In this document: positions 41,031 through 49,831 of the stretch, in pieces
Position numbering within the stretch: position 1 is the first letter of the stretch
How the letters are laid out: each line of letters opens with the position of its first letter
NCBI GenBank assembly: GCA_963813485.1
Contig: CAWEZE010000013.1
Span: forward strand, 372,001-436,000
Length of the DNA: 64,000 nucleotides
Reading direction: 5' to 3'
Origin: DASQUK01 sp963813485
GTDB taxonomy: Bacteria > Actinomycetota > Acidimicrobiia > Acidimicrobiales > VFJN01
Made by a program: the position numbers and the translations under genes
Notes under the pieces: generated by a model
What the model saw: only the letters and a program-made list of their open reading frames with translations
The model's database searches: none
Told to the model about the DNA's origin: nothing

Positions 41031-42662
41031 TTCCCTGCCCCCGGAACCGGTACCGCCGCCGGTCGAGCCAGCGTTCCGCTGGAGGCCAGCCCTCGGGCCA
41101 CGCCGAAGACGGGCATCTCCGTGAAGAACCGGTTGCGCGACAGCAGGATGACCGCCGGCCGCGTGAAGAACCAGGCGACGATCACGTCGAGCACGGTGGA
41201 GAGGCCGAGGAAGAACGCGAAGCCCCGCACCGACCCGACGGTCAGCCACCACAGAACGGCGGCGCCCAGGAAGGACGAGATGTCCGCGGCGAGGATAGTG
41301 CGGAACGCGCGCTTGAACGCGCGCTCGGTGGAGGTGCGCAGGGTCCGGCCGGCCTTGACCTCGTCCTTGAGCCGCTCGAAGAACACCACGTAGGAGTCGA
41401 CGGTCACGCCGATCGACACGATGATGCCGGTCACACCGGCCAGCGTGAGGGCCAGTCCCCGGGTCTCGCCGATCCACGACACGATGCTGTAGAGGAGCGC
41501 CCCGGAGATGCCGACGCCGACGATCATCACCAGGCCCAGCGCCCGGTAGTAGAGCAGCATGTACACCGCCACCAAGGCCAGCCCCACGATCCCGGCGATG
41601 ATGCCGGCGTGCAAGGAGTCCTCACCCAGCGACGCCGACACCGTCTGCACGCTCTGGCGCTCGAGCTCCACCGGCAGCGACCCGTAGCGCAGCACCAATG
41701 CCAGGTCCTTGGCCTCGTCCTCGCTGAAGCTGCCGCTGATGGTGATGTCGTCCTTGCTGTAGCTCGGCTCGTTGATCGTGGGCGCCGACTGGACCACCGA
41801 GTCGAGGACGATGGCCAGGCGGCCCGTGGGGCAGGTGGCGCTAGGCGGGTTGCACTGCGCCGCGATCTCGTTGAACTTGTCGATGCCGTCGGCGCCGCCC
41901 TTCATCGACAGGGCGACGAGCCACTGCCCCTGGGGGATCTCGGCGCGTGCCGACGACACGATCTGCCCGGTCGCCAACGCCGGCCCCAGCTGGAAGACGC
42001 CCTCGCCGTCCTTGCCCTGGAGCGTCACCGTGGCGTCGGCCTTGTCGTCCTGGCGGGAGGTCAGCGGCACCGGCCCGGGCTCAGCCGGTGCCCCCGGCGC
42101 CGTGGTGGCGGTCGTCGGCGGTGCGGTCGTCGTGGTGGTCGGCTCCTGCGCGGCGCCGGCGCTCTCGCCCAGCGGGAGTCCCGCGGCGTTCTCGTCGGGC
42201 GCGGTGGTCGTCGTCGTCCCACCGGCGGTCGTGGTGGTGGTCGTCCCGGCGCCGCCCTCGGCGGTCGTGGTGGTGGTGCTGGTGCTCTCGTCGGGCTGGA
42301 TCACCTCGGATCCCGTGAGATCCTGCAGCACCGGGCGGAACCGGAGCTCCGCCGTCTGTCCCACCAGTTCGAGTGCCCGGTCACGGTTCTTCACCCCCGG
42401 CAGCTGCACGACGATGGCGTTGCCCTGGCGGGTGATCTCGGGCTCGGCCACGCCGAGGGCGTCGACCCGGTCACGGATGATCGTCGACCGACTGACTCAG
42501 GGCGTCGCTGCTCGCCTCCGAGGTGGGCTCGAGCACCACCGAGACGCCCCCCTGGAGGTCGAGCCCGAGTTCGGGGCTGTTGCCGCGGATCAGCGTGGCC
42601 GCCAGGCCGCCGATCGCGACCAGCACGATGAACACCAGGGGGAACCAGATCTTGCGTCGCAT
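41027..42662 (-). CDS. secD: Protein translocase subunit SecD, reading frame interrupted by a +1 shift near 42482
   Basis: From ATG 42662 the first 60 codons give the SecD N-terminus: MRRKIWFPLVFIVLVAIGGL and SPELGLDLQGGVSVVLEP. The frame then runs into a stop at DDHP. Removing one base near 42482 restores IIRDRVDALGVAEPEI and the whole remaining protein to 41027: a Thr/Pro-rich linker in the periplasmic domain, ALGEDSLHAGIIAGIVGLAL, VTVDSYVVFFERLKDE. SecD is normally required for efficient export, so a sequencing or assembly error is the simplest explanation; alternatives are a true mutation or frameshifting. Lies between yajC and secF. Confidence 0.9.
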
Positions 42663-42667
42663 TGCGT

Positions 42668-43048
42668 TCAGGTGGGATCGGTGGGCGTGGCCACGTCACT
42701 GCCGGCCGGCTGCGGATCGTCGTTCGGCCGACCGCCGCTCGCCGAGTCCCCATTGGTCACGGCCTCCGCGGAGGGGGCTGCGTGGGCGCCTGCGTCCACT
42801 GTCTCGACGCGGCGCAGTACCGCCTGGCGGGCCACCCGCAGCTCCACGCCCGGGGCCACCTCTAGCAACAGGTCCTCGGCACCGAGCTCGGTGATGCGGC
42901 CGTGGATGCCCGCGGTGAGAACCACCTCGGCCCCTTCCTCGAGCCCGGCCACCAGCTGCTGGTGGGCTCGTACCCGCCGTTGCTGGGGAAGGATGAAGAA
43001 CACCCAGAGCAACACGAAGGTGACGGCGAGGACGATCAACGCTTGCAT
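42668..43048 (-). CDS. yajC: Preprotein translocase subunit YajC
   Basis: 126 residues: one N-terminal helix (LIVLAVTFVLLWVFFILP), then QQRRVRAHQQLVAGLEEGAE VVL and TAGIHGRITELGAEDLLLEV, the YajC core, and a low-complexity acidic tail. Accessory component of the SecDF-YajC complex; directly upstream of secD. Confidence 0.94.
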   Translation of the reverse strand: MQALIVLAVTFVLLWVFFILPQQRRVRAHQQLVAGLEEGAEVVLTAGIHGRITELGAEDLLLEVAPGVELRVARQAVLRRVETVDAGAHAAPSAEAVTNGDSASGGRPNDDPQPAGSDVATPTDPT

Positions 43049-43064
43049 AGGCAGCCGGTTGAGG

Positions 43065-44219
43065 TTAGCCGGTGCCCCCGGGTGACTCCCCATCGCGGCC
43101 GGCGAAAATGGCCCGGTCGGGCCAGTGCTCGGCCAGCTCGGCCCGCAGTGCGGCCAGCGATCCGTCGGCGATCGCCCTTCGGACCCGCCGCACCAGCTCG
43201 AGTGTCCAGTGCACGTTGTGGATGGTGAGCAGTCGGGGTGCAGTGGGCTCGTCGACCGACAACAGGTGACGCAGGTAGCCCCGCGACCAGCGAGCGCACA
43301 CCGGGCAGGCGCACGCGTCGTCGATCGGTCCCGTGTCCGCCGCGAAGCGCCGATTGCGGAGGTTGAGGCGCCCGGTTGACGTGAGCATCGTGCCGTGACG
43401 CCCGAGGCGGGTGGGCAGAACGCAGTCGAACATGTCGACACCGAGCCCCACCACGTCCACGATCCCGAGGGGATCGCCCAGGCCCATGAAGTAGCGGGGA
43501 CGGTCCTCGGGCACGCCCGCCAGAGCGGTGGCCAGCGCCGGGAGCATCTCGGAGCGGTCCTCCCCCACCGACAACCCGCCCACGGCGTAGCCCTCGAAGC
43601 CCACGTCCACCGTGCGCGCCGCGCTCTCGGCTCGCAGCCCGTCGTCGACGCCCCCCTGGACGATGCCGAACTGGCTGAGGTCCGGGCGCTCGTGGGCGAG
43701 GAAGGCCTTGCGGGCCCGCTCGGCCCACAGCGCCGTCCGATCCACGGCCGAGCGGATGACCGCGCGCGGCGACGGCAGCGGCGGGCAGACGTCCAGCACC
43801 ATCTGGATGTCGCTGCCGAGGAGCACCTGCGCCTCGACCGCGCCCTCGGGGGTGAGGTGGTGCGGGCTGCCGTCGTAGGTCGAGGCGAAGGTGGCTCCTT
43901 CGTCGTCGACCTGGGGCTCGAGCGAGAACACCTGATACCCGCCCGAGTCGGTCAGGACGTGGCCCCGCCAGTCCGCGAAGCCATGGAGCCCGCCCCAGCG
44001 GGCAACGACGTCGGCGCCCGGCCGCAGCATCAGGTGGTAGGTGTTGCCGAGGATGACCTCGGCCCCCAGGTCCTCGAGGTCGGCCGACGACAGGGTGCGC
44101 ACCGCGCCTCGAGTCCCCACCGGCATGAAGCACGGCGTCCGGAAGGTGCCGCGGGCGGTGGTGACGGTGCCCGTCCGGGCCGTCCCGCAACGGGCGTCGA
44201 TGGTGAAGTCGAGGGCCAC
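43065..44219 (-). CDS. tgt: tRNA-guanine transglycosylase
   Basis: Exchanges G34 for preQ1 in tRNAs with GUN anticodons. 384 residues: TPCFMPVGTRGAVRTL, ILGNTYHLMLRPG, LTDSGGYQVFSL with the catalytic Asp region, GGLSVGE, and the zinc site CACPVC plus a distal His. The next gene upstream is queA, the following pathway step, 3 bases away. Confidence 0.97.
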   Translation of the reverse strand: MALDFTIDARCGTARTGTVTTARGTFRTPCFMPVGTRGAVRTLSSADLEDLGAEVILGNTYHLMLRPGADVVARWGGLHGFADWRGHVLTDSGGYQVFSLEPQVDDEGATFASTYDGSPHHLTPEGAVEAQVLLGSDIQMVLDVCPPLPSPRAVIRSAVDRTALWAERARKAFLAHERPDLSQFGIVQGGVDDGLRAESAARTVDVGFEGYAVGGLSVGEDRSEMLPALATALAGVPEDRPRYFMGLGDPLGIVDVVGLGVDMFDCVLPTRLGRHGTMLTSTGRLNLRNRRFAADTGPIDDACACPVCARWSRGYLRHLLSVDEPTAPRLLTIHNVHWTLELVRRVRRAIADGSLAALRAELAEHWPDRAIFAGRDGESPGGTG

Positions 44220-44222
44220 GGA

Positions 44223-45245
44223 CTAGAGGCTCCGGTCGAGCAACATCGCGTCGCCGAAGGACAGGAACCGATAGCCGGCTGCGAGGGCACCGCCGTAGAG
44301 GTCGCGCCAGCGGGCACCTACGAAGGCGTCGACCAGCACCAGCAACGACGAGCGGGGCAGGTGGAAGTTGGTCAGCAGCACGTCGACGACGCGCCACCGC
44401 CAAGGACGGTGGATGAACAGCTCGGTCCGCCCCTCGAGCTGGCCCGAGAGCGCCGCCGACTCCAGCGCCCGCACGGTGGTCGTTCCCACCGCCACGACCC
44501 GCCCACCGGCGGCCCGGGCCGCCTCGCACGCCGCCATTGTCTCGGGGCTCACTTCGTAACGCTCGGCGTGCATGTGGTGGTCCTCGACCTTCTGGGCGGA
44601 GATCGGGCGGAACGTGCCCATGCCCACGACCAGGTCCACCATCGCGATGCGCGCCCCGGCAGCACGACAGCCGTCGAGGACGCCCGGCGTGAGGTGGAGG
44701 CCGGCGGTGGGGGCCGCCACCGAGCCCGGCCGGTCGGCGAACACCGTCTGGTAGCGCTCGGGATCGGCCAGCGGACTGGTGATGTACGGCGGAAGCGGCA
44801 CGACGCCGTGCCGGTCAAGGACCGCCAGCTCGTCGGCGGCGGCCATCGACCGCAGCTCGACGAGCCTGGTGCCCTCCCCCGGCCCCGGCCCCCCGAAGCG
44901 CACGCTCAGGTCGGCCGCGACCGCCAGCTCGGTTCCCGGCGCCACCTTGCGGCTGGGACGGACCAGCGCCTCCCACTCGCCGCTGGGAAGGCGTTCGAGC
45001 AGCAACACCTCCACCGCTCCCCCTGTCGGCTTGTTGAGGAGCAGCCGGGCGGGCAGCACCCGGGTGCTGTTGACCACGACCACGTCGCCGGGGCGCACGA
45101 ACGCCGGCAGGTCGGCGACCGTGCGGTGCTGGGGGGCCTCGCCGGGCCCCCGGTCGACCAGCAAGCGGGCACGATCACGTGGTTCGATCGGCGTCTGCGC
45201 GATCGAAGCCTCGGGCAGCTCGTAGGCGAAGTCGGCCACGTCCAT
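44223..45245 (-). CDS. queA: S-adenosylmethionine:tRNA ribosyltransferase-isomerase
   Basis: Converts preQ1 in tRNA to epoxyqueuosine using SAM. 340 residues; FAYELPEASIAQTPIEPRDR at the start, VVVVNSTRVLPARL, SVAAPTAGLHLTPG and VGTTTVRALESAA are QueA hallmarks. ATG 45245 is used; TTG 45257 four codons upstream is possible. In the ruv-queA-tgt-yajC-secDF string. Confidence 0.96.
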   Translation of the reverse strand: MDVADFAYELPEASIAQTPIEPRDRARLLVDRGPGEAPQHRTVADLPAFVRPGDVVVVNSTRVLPARLLLNKPTGGAVEVLLLERLPSGEWEALVRPSRKVAPGTELAVAADLSVRFGGPGPGEGTRLVELRSMAAADELAVLDRHGVVPLPPYITSPLADPERYQTVFADRPGSVAAPTAGLHLTPGVLDGCRAAGARIAMVDLVVGMGTFRPISAQKVEDHHMHAERYEVSPETMAACEAARAAGGRVVAVGTTTVRALESAALSGQLEGRTELFIHRPWRWRVVDVLLTNFHLPRSSLLVLVDAFVGARWRDLYGGALAAGYRFLSFGDAMLLDRSL

Positions 45246-45281
45246 GGGGTGTGGCAACGCTACCGGCGCCCTTGTGGGTGA

Positions 45282-46331
45282 TCAGCCCCCGAACAGCGTG
45301 GGCGCGGCGCCGGATGGCCCCCGGGGCGGCGGTGGCGCCAGGCCCAGGTGCTCCCAGGCCGCCGGCAGCGCCACCCGCCCTCGCGGGGTGCGCATGAGCA
45401 GGCCCTGCTGGATGAGGAAGGGCTCGTAGACGTCCTCGACCGTCTCGGCCTGCTCGCCCACGGCGATGGCGAGCGTCGACAACCCCACCGGGCCCCCGCC
45501 GAAGCGCTCGCACACGGCCGACAGCAGCGCCCGGTCGACCTTGTCGAGCCCCCGCACGTCCACGCCGAAGAGGGCCAGCCCCTCCTCTGCCGTCCGCCGG
45601 TCGACGGCGCCGTCGCCCCGGACCTCGGAGAAGTCGCGCACGCGCCGGAGCAGGCGGTTGGCGATGCGGGGCGTGCCACGGGCCCGGCGGGCGATCTCGG
45701 CGCAGCCCGGCTCGTCGATGCCGACGTGGAGGATCCCCGCCGTCCGCCGGACGATGGACTCGAGATCCGCTGCCGTGTAGTAGTCGAGCCGGGCCACCAG
45801 GCCAAAGCGGTCGCGCAGCGGGCCCGTGATCGAACCGGTTCGCGTGGTGGCGCCCACCAGCGTGAAGCGCGGCAGGTCGAGGCGGATCGACCGAGCCGCC
45901 GGGCCTTTGCCCAGCACGATGTCGACCTGGAAGTCCTCCATCGCCGGATAGAGCACCTCCTCTACCGGGCGAGGTAGGCGATGGATCTCGTCGACGAAGA
46001 GCACGTCGCCGTGGTCGAGCTGCGTGAGGATGGCCGCCACGTCGCCGGCCCGCTCGAGCGCGGGACCCGACGTGGCCTGCAGGTGGGCGTCGAGCTCGTT
46101 GGCGATGATCGTCGCCAGGGTGGTCTTGCCCAGCCCCGGGGGGCCGGAGAACAGCAGGTGGTCGGGCGCCTGGCCCCGCCGCCGCGCGGCCTCGAGCACG
46201 ATGTCGAGATGGGCCTTGAGCTCGGTCTGGCCGACGAACTCCGCCAACCGACGCGGGCGCAGGCCCGTCTCGGCCGACGCCTCGTCGGGCTGGGACTCGG
46301 GATCGAGCAGCTCCTCGCGCACGGCCGTCAC
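45282..46331 (-). CDS. ruvB: Holliday junction helicase RuvB
   Basis: AAA+ motor that drives branch migration with RuvA. 349 residues: Walker A FSGPPGLGKTTLA, Walker B VLFVDEIHRL, sensor GATTRTGSITGPLRDRFG, and the winged-helix domain with RGRVALPAAWEHLGL. The GTG start overlaps the ruvA stop (GTGA at 46328-46331). Confidence 0.97.
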   Translation of the reverse strand: MTAVREELLDPESQPDEASAETGLRPRRLAEFVGQTELKAHLDIVLEAARRRGQAPDHLLFSGPPGLGKTTLATIIANELDAHLQATSGPALERAGDVAAILTQLDHGDVLFVDEIHRLPRPVEEVLYPAMEDFQVDIVLGKGPAARSIRLDLPRFTLVGATTRTGSITGPLRDRFGLVARLDYYTAADLESIVRRTAGILHVGIDEPGCAEIARRARGTPRIANRLLRRVRDFSEVRGDGAVDRRTAEEGLALFGVDVRGLDKVDRALLSAVCERFGGGPVGLSTLAIAVGEQAETVEDVYEPFLIQQGLLMRTPRGRVALPAAWEHLGLAPPPPRGPSGAAPTLFGG

Positions 46332-46975
46332 ACCTGGCGCGCCGTGGCGAGGTGTCGGAGCGCCTGGCGCAGGAGCTCCGAGGCGTCGCCGTCGTCGGGC
46401 AGCTCGGCGGTGGCGCCATGGATCTCGTCGGCCGAGTAGCCGAGCCCGGCCAGGGCCTCCCGCACGTCGGACCGCACGGAGGGTTGGTGGGGGGCGCCGG
46501 CGCCGTTGGCGTGAGGTGCGTGTCCCGGGCCAACGGCGACCCGCGCGTCGATCTCGGGAACGTGAAGGCGCGACTTGAGCTCGACCAGCAGGCGAGCTGC
46601 AGTCTTCTTACCCACGCCCGGGACCAGGCAGAGGGCGCCGACGTCGTCCTCGGCCAGGATGCGGGCCAGCGCCAGGGGATCGTGGACCGAGAGGATGGCC
46701 AGCGCCAGCGAGGGGCCGACCCCGTGCGCACCGAGCAGCGCCTCGAACGTGATCCGCTCGTCGCGGCCGCCGAACCCGTAGAGCGTGTGCGCGTCCTCCC
46801 GCACATGGTCGTGCACCCACACGAACACCTCGTCGCCGACGTCACCCACCGCCACGGCCGTGGTGGGCGCGACGATGACCCGGTAGCCGACGCCGCCGAC
46901 CTCGACGAGCACCTCGCCGGCGGCCCCATCGGCGGCCCCGCGGTCGAGCAACCGACCTCGCAACGATCCGATCAC
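46328..46975 (-). CDS. ruvA: Holliday junction-binding protein RuvA
   Basis: Binds four-way junctions and recruits RuvB. About 215 residues: IGSLRGRLLDRG start, N-terminal OB fold (EVLVEVGGVGYRVIV), HhH motifs (FEALLGAHGVGPSLALAILS; LVPGVGKKTAARLLVELK) and C-terminal domain III (EALAGLGYSADEI). GTG 46975 is chosen since GAGGGGGG precedes it and the family starts there; an upstream in-frame start at 47020 would add residues encoded by repeat DNA. Confidence 0.95.
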   Translation of the reverse strand: MIGSLRGRLLDRGAADGAAGEVLVEVGGVGYRVIVAPTTAVAVGDVGDEVFVWVHDHVREDAHTLYGFGGRDERITFEALLGAHGVGPSLALAILSVHDPLALARILAEDDVGALCLVPGVGKKTAARLLVELKSRLHVPEIDARVAVGPGHAPHANGAGAPHQPSVRSDVREALAGLGYSADEIHGATAELPDDGDASELLRQALRHLATARQV

Positions 46976-47010
46976 CGTCCCCCCTCGGAACGTGCCGGCG
47001 CCGCCTGGGT

Positions 47011-47272
47011 GTCGAGGCAATACGGCCCGCCGAGACGCTGTCGAGGCAATGCGGTCCGGGGGCCGGCCCCCATTGCCTCGAGAGTTCGGGAGCGGACCCC
47101 ATTGCCTCGAGTCGACGGGGTGGCGGCCGACGCCGACCGCCCCGTGGTCATCGGTTCCCCCGCACGGAGCCCGAGGTCATGGGTCCCGGATCCGGAACCC
47201 ATCGCCTCGAGCTGAGTTCTGCGGAACCCATTGCCTCGGGTCGACGGGGTGGAACGAGCGCCGACCGCTCAC
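47011..47272. repeat. Cluster of short repeats between ruvA and ruvC (core CCCATTGCCTCGAG)
   Basis: The core occurs about six times: inverted at 47011-47025 and 47040-47057, direct at 47067-47082, 47098-47112, 47198-47211 and 47227-47240. Two longer units, 47094-47143 and 47223-47272, share the core plus GTCGACGGGGTGG and a GCCGACCGC ending. The cluster runs into the 3' end of ruvC, replacing its C-terminus. Confidence 0.75.
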
Positions 47273-47747
47273 GCAGCGGGGCGTGGGCCAGGTGGCACAG
47301 CGCCACCGCCACCGCGTCGGCGGCGTCGACCGGGCGCAGGGGCGTCGCGATGCCGAGCAGTGTCTGCACCATGCGCTCCATCTGGTCCTTGTCGGCACCG
47401 CCGTGGCCGGTGATCGTCTGCTTCACGCGGTTGGGCGAGTACTCGACGACCTCGCACCCCGCCGCCACCGCCTCGACCATGGCAACCCCCGCCGCCTGGG
47501 CCACCGGGATCGCGGTGCGGGCGTTCGCCTGGAACAGCACCCGCTCGATGGCCACCACCACCGGCCGGTGCTCCCGGAGCAACGACCGTAGGTCGGCCTG
47601 CAGGGCGGCCAGGCGCTGGGGTACCTCCGAACCGGGATCGGTGCGCAGGACGCCGGCCGCCACCGCGCGGGATCGACCGCGCCCGAGCCGCTCCACGACG
47701 CCGTAGCCGCACCGCGACAGGCCGGGATCGATGCCGAGCACGAACAC
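47148..47747 (-). CDS. ruvC: Holliday junction endonuclease RuvC with repeat-encoded C-terminal tail
   Basis: Cuts Holliday junctions. GTG 47747 starts at the family N-terminus FVLGIDPGLSRCGYGVVE, with the first catalytic Asp. AIERVLFQANARTA and SPNRVKQTITGHGGADKDQM hold further core residues, and the final acidic pair is in VDAADAVAVALCHLAH. After that, ~30 residues (EAMGSAELSSRRWVPDPGP...) come from the short-repeat cluster and are not part of the family. An in-frame extension upstream of 47747 is encoded by another repeat and is unlikely to be translated. Confidence 0.94.
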   Translation of the reverse strand: MFVLGIDPGLSRCGYGVVERLGRGRSRAVAAGVLRTDPGSEVPQRLAALQADLRSLLREHRPVVVAIERVLFQANARTAIPVAQAAGVAMVEAVAAGCEVVEYSPNRVKQTITGHGGADKDQMERMVQTLLGIATPLRPVDAADAVAVALCHLAHAPLRERSALVPPRRPEAMGSAELSSRRWVPDPGPMTSGSVRGNR

Positions 47748-47790
47748 GAGTTCGGAAGGTAGCCGACCCCGGCTGCCGCCCGGTGGATGC

Positions 47791-47874
47791 CGAAGCCCGA
47801 GCGGCCGTTGGAGCGGGCTGCACACGTCGAAGCCCGAGGGGCCGTAGCGTCGAAGGCGCCAAGAGCGGGGAAGC
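47791..47874. repeat. Dispersed GC-rich repeat, copy upstream of ruvC
   Basis: Two units: 47791-47817 (CGAAGCCCGAGCGGCC core) and 47828-47874 (CGAAGCCCGAGGGGCC ... CCAAGAGCGGGG). Same family as 4287-4370, 49942-50036 and 61599-61644. Confidence 0.7.
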
Positions 47875-47900
47875 ACCGCGTGGAGCCGGCGCCTACGGCT

Positions 47901-48380
47901 CTACGCCGATGCGCTGCGAACCGCCTCGACGACCTCCTCGGTGGGCCGGAACCAGAGGCCGGCCACCGCCCGGTGGGCGTAGCGAACGGCGCCCTGACCA
48001 TCCACCACGAAGATCGACCGTCGATAGAACCCGACCGGCCCGAGGATGCCGTAGGCCTTGCCCACGGCCTTGTCCGAATCCGCCAGCAGCGGGAAGGCGA
48101 ACCCGCCCTGGTTGGCGCTGAACCCGTCGTGGCTCTCAACCGACTGAGGGCTGATCGCCAGCACCTGGGCGTCGACCGACTCGAACTGGTCGATATCGGC
48201 CGTGTAGCTGTTGAGCTGCCGGGTGCACACCGGGGTGTTGTCGCCCGGATAGAAGACGAGCACCACCGGCCGTCCCTTGAACTCGGACAGCGTGTATTCA
48301 CGGTGCCCGTCGGGTGTGCCGTCGGTGCCCGGCAGGGTGAAATCGGGCGCCGCCCGACCCACCGCCACGTTCTCGCTCAC
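47901..48380 (-). CDS. Peroxiredoxin (AhpC/TSA, Bcp-like, one-Cys)
   Basis: Reduces peroxides. 159 residues: APDFTLPGTDG, FYPGDNTPVCTRQL with the peroxidatic Cys (the only Cys), and the FRPTEEVVEAV end. The usual Bcp resolving Cys is missing, so it probably relies on an external thiol. GTG start overlaps the yebC stop (GTGA at 48377-48380). Confidence 0.9.
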   Translation of the reverse strand: MSENVAVGRAAPDFTLPGTDGTPDGHREYTLSEFKGRPVVLVFYPGDNTPVCTRQLNSYTADIDQFESVDAQVLAISPQSVESHDGFSANQGGFAFPLLADSDKAVGKAYGILGPVGFYRRSIFVVDGQGAVRYAHRAVAGLWFRPTEEVVEAVRSASA

Positions 48381-49132
48381 GGTGCCGCCTCCACGGTCTC
48401 GAGGATGGTGTCCGGGATGTCGAAGTTGGCGTGCACCGCCTGCACGTCGTCGTGCTCGTCCAAGGCGTCGATCAGGCGCAGCACCTTCTTGGCCCCCTCG
48501 GCGGTGTCGAGGGGGATGGTCGTCTGCGGCACCATCGTCAGGTCCGACGACTCGACGCCGATGCCGGTGCCCTCCAGGGCGGTGCGCACGGCGTGCAACT
48601 CGGTAGGTGGTGTGGTGACGCGCCAGGAATCGCCGTCGTCGACGATGTCCTCGGCCCCGGCATCGAGGGCGGTCAGCATCAACTCCTCCTCGTCCACCGA
48701 GCGTGGCACAACGATTGTCCCCTTGCGGTCGAACTGCCAGGCGACCGCGCCCGGCTCCGCCATCGAGCCGCCGTTCTTGCTGAAGATGTTGCGGATGTCG
48801 GCACCGGCGCGGTTGCGGTTGTCGGTGAGCACCTCGACCAGCACCGCCACCCCACCGGGGGCGTAGCCCTCGTAGGTCACCTCCTCGTAGGTGACCCCAT
48901 CGAGCTCGCCCGTGCCCCGCTTGATGGCCCGCTCGATCGTGTCCATCGGGATCGAGCTGTCCCGCGCCTTCTGGAACATCGTGCGCAGCGTGGGGTTGGC
49001 CTCGGGGTCGCCGCCCCCCTCGCGCGCCGCCACCTCCACCTGCCGCAGGAGCTTGGCGAACAGCTTGCCGCGGGCCTTGTCGGTCGCCGCCTTCTTGTGC
49101 TTGATGGTCGCCCACTTGGAATGGCCGGACAT
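48377..49132 (-). CDS. yebC: YebC/PmpR-family transcription/translation regulator
   Basis: 251 residues, starting MSGHSKWATIKHKKAATDKA, with GGDPEANPTLRTMFQKARDS and AIKRGTGELDGVTYEE; full-length family match. Homologues regulate transcription or relieve ribosome stalling; the role here is not defined. ATG 49132 shares one base with the pdxT stop (TGATG). Typical neighbour of ruvCAB. Confidence 0.96.
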   Translation of the reverse strand: MSGHSKWATIKHKKAATDKARGKLFAKLLRQVEVAAREGGGDPEANPTLRTMFQKARDSSIPMDTIERAIKRGTGELDGVTYEEVTYEGYAPGGVAVLVEVLTDNRNRAGADIRNIFSKNGGSMAEPGAVAWQFDRKGTIVVPRSVDEEELMLTALDAGAEDIVDDGDSWRVTTPPTELHAVRTALEGTGIGVESSDLTMVPQTTIPLDTAEGAKKVLRLIDALDEHDDVQAVHANFDIPDTILETVEAAP

Positions 49133-49704
49133 CACATCACCTCGTCGATGAACAGCTCGTGGAGCCGGGGATCGTCGCCGAGCTCGGGATGGAACGCCGC
49201 CACCAGCACACGGCCCTGGCGGCACAGGACGGGTCGGCCGTCGACCGTGGCCAGGACCTCGACATCGTCGCCGACGGCCTCGACCACCGGCGCCCGGATG
49301 AACACTGCGTGCAGGGGGTCGCCACCGACGCCGGCCACGTCGAGATCGGACTCGAACGAGTCGACCTGTCGGCCGAAGGCGTTGCGGCGCACCGAAATGT
49401 CGATGGCGTCGAAGCAGCGCTGGTCGTCGCGCCCGTCGAGGATGTCGCGACCGAGCAGGATCATTCCGGCACAGGTGCCGAACGCCGGCATGCCCGCCGC
49501 CAACCGTTCGGCCACCGGCTCGAACAAGCCCGAGGACTCGAGCAGCATCGACATCGTCGTCGACTCGCCGCCCGGCAGCACCAAGGCGTCGACGTCGACG
49601 AGATCAGGCGGCAGGCGGCACGCCACCGGCTCGACGCCGAGCCGTGACAGCATGGCCGAATGCCGTGCTGACGCCCCTTGCAGGGACAGCACGCCGACTT
49701 TCAC
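49132..49704 (-). CDS. pdxT: Pyridoxal 5'-phosphate synthase glutaminase subunit PdxT
   Basis: Supplies ammonia to PdxS for PLP synthesis. 190 residues: VGVLSLQGASARHSAMLSRL, LPGGESTTM, nucleophile AFGTCAGMILL, and the His-Glu pair in AAFHPELGDD. GTG 49704 begins the family start. PdxS is at 52656-53564 on the same strand, separated by the divergently oriented lipoprotein gene, so the usual pdxS-pdxT pair is split here. Confidence 0.96.
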   Translation of the reverse strand: MKVGVLSLQGASARHSAMLSRLGVEPVACRLPPDLVDVDALVLPGGESTTMSMLLESSGLFEPVAERLAAGMPAFGTCAGMILLGRDILDGRDDQRCFDAIDISVRRNAFGRQVDSFESDLDVAGVGGDPLHAVFIRAPVVEAVGDDVEVLATVDGRPVLCRQGRVLVAAFHPELGDDPRLHELFIDEVM

Positions 49705-49831
49705 CTGGGGGCCTCGCTGCCTGGCACATGACGGTTCGATTGTACGGGGCACTCCCCAGCGACGAGAATCGAACACCGACTGGGACTTTGGGGAGCTCGA
49801 CAGGCACTCGATCGACGACCGGAGGTTCTCC

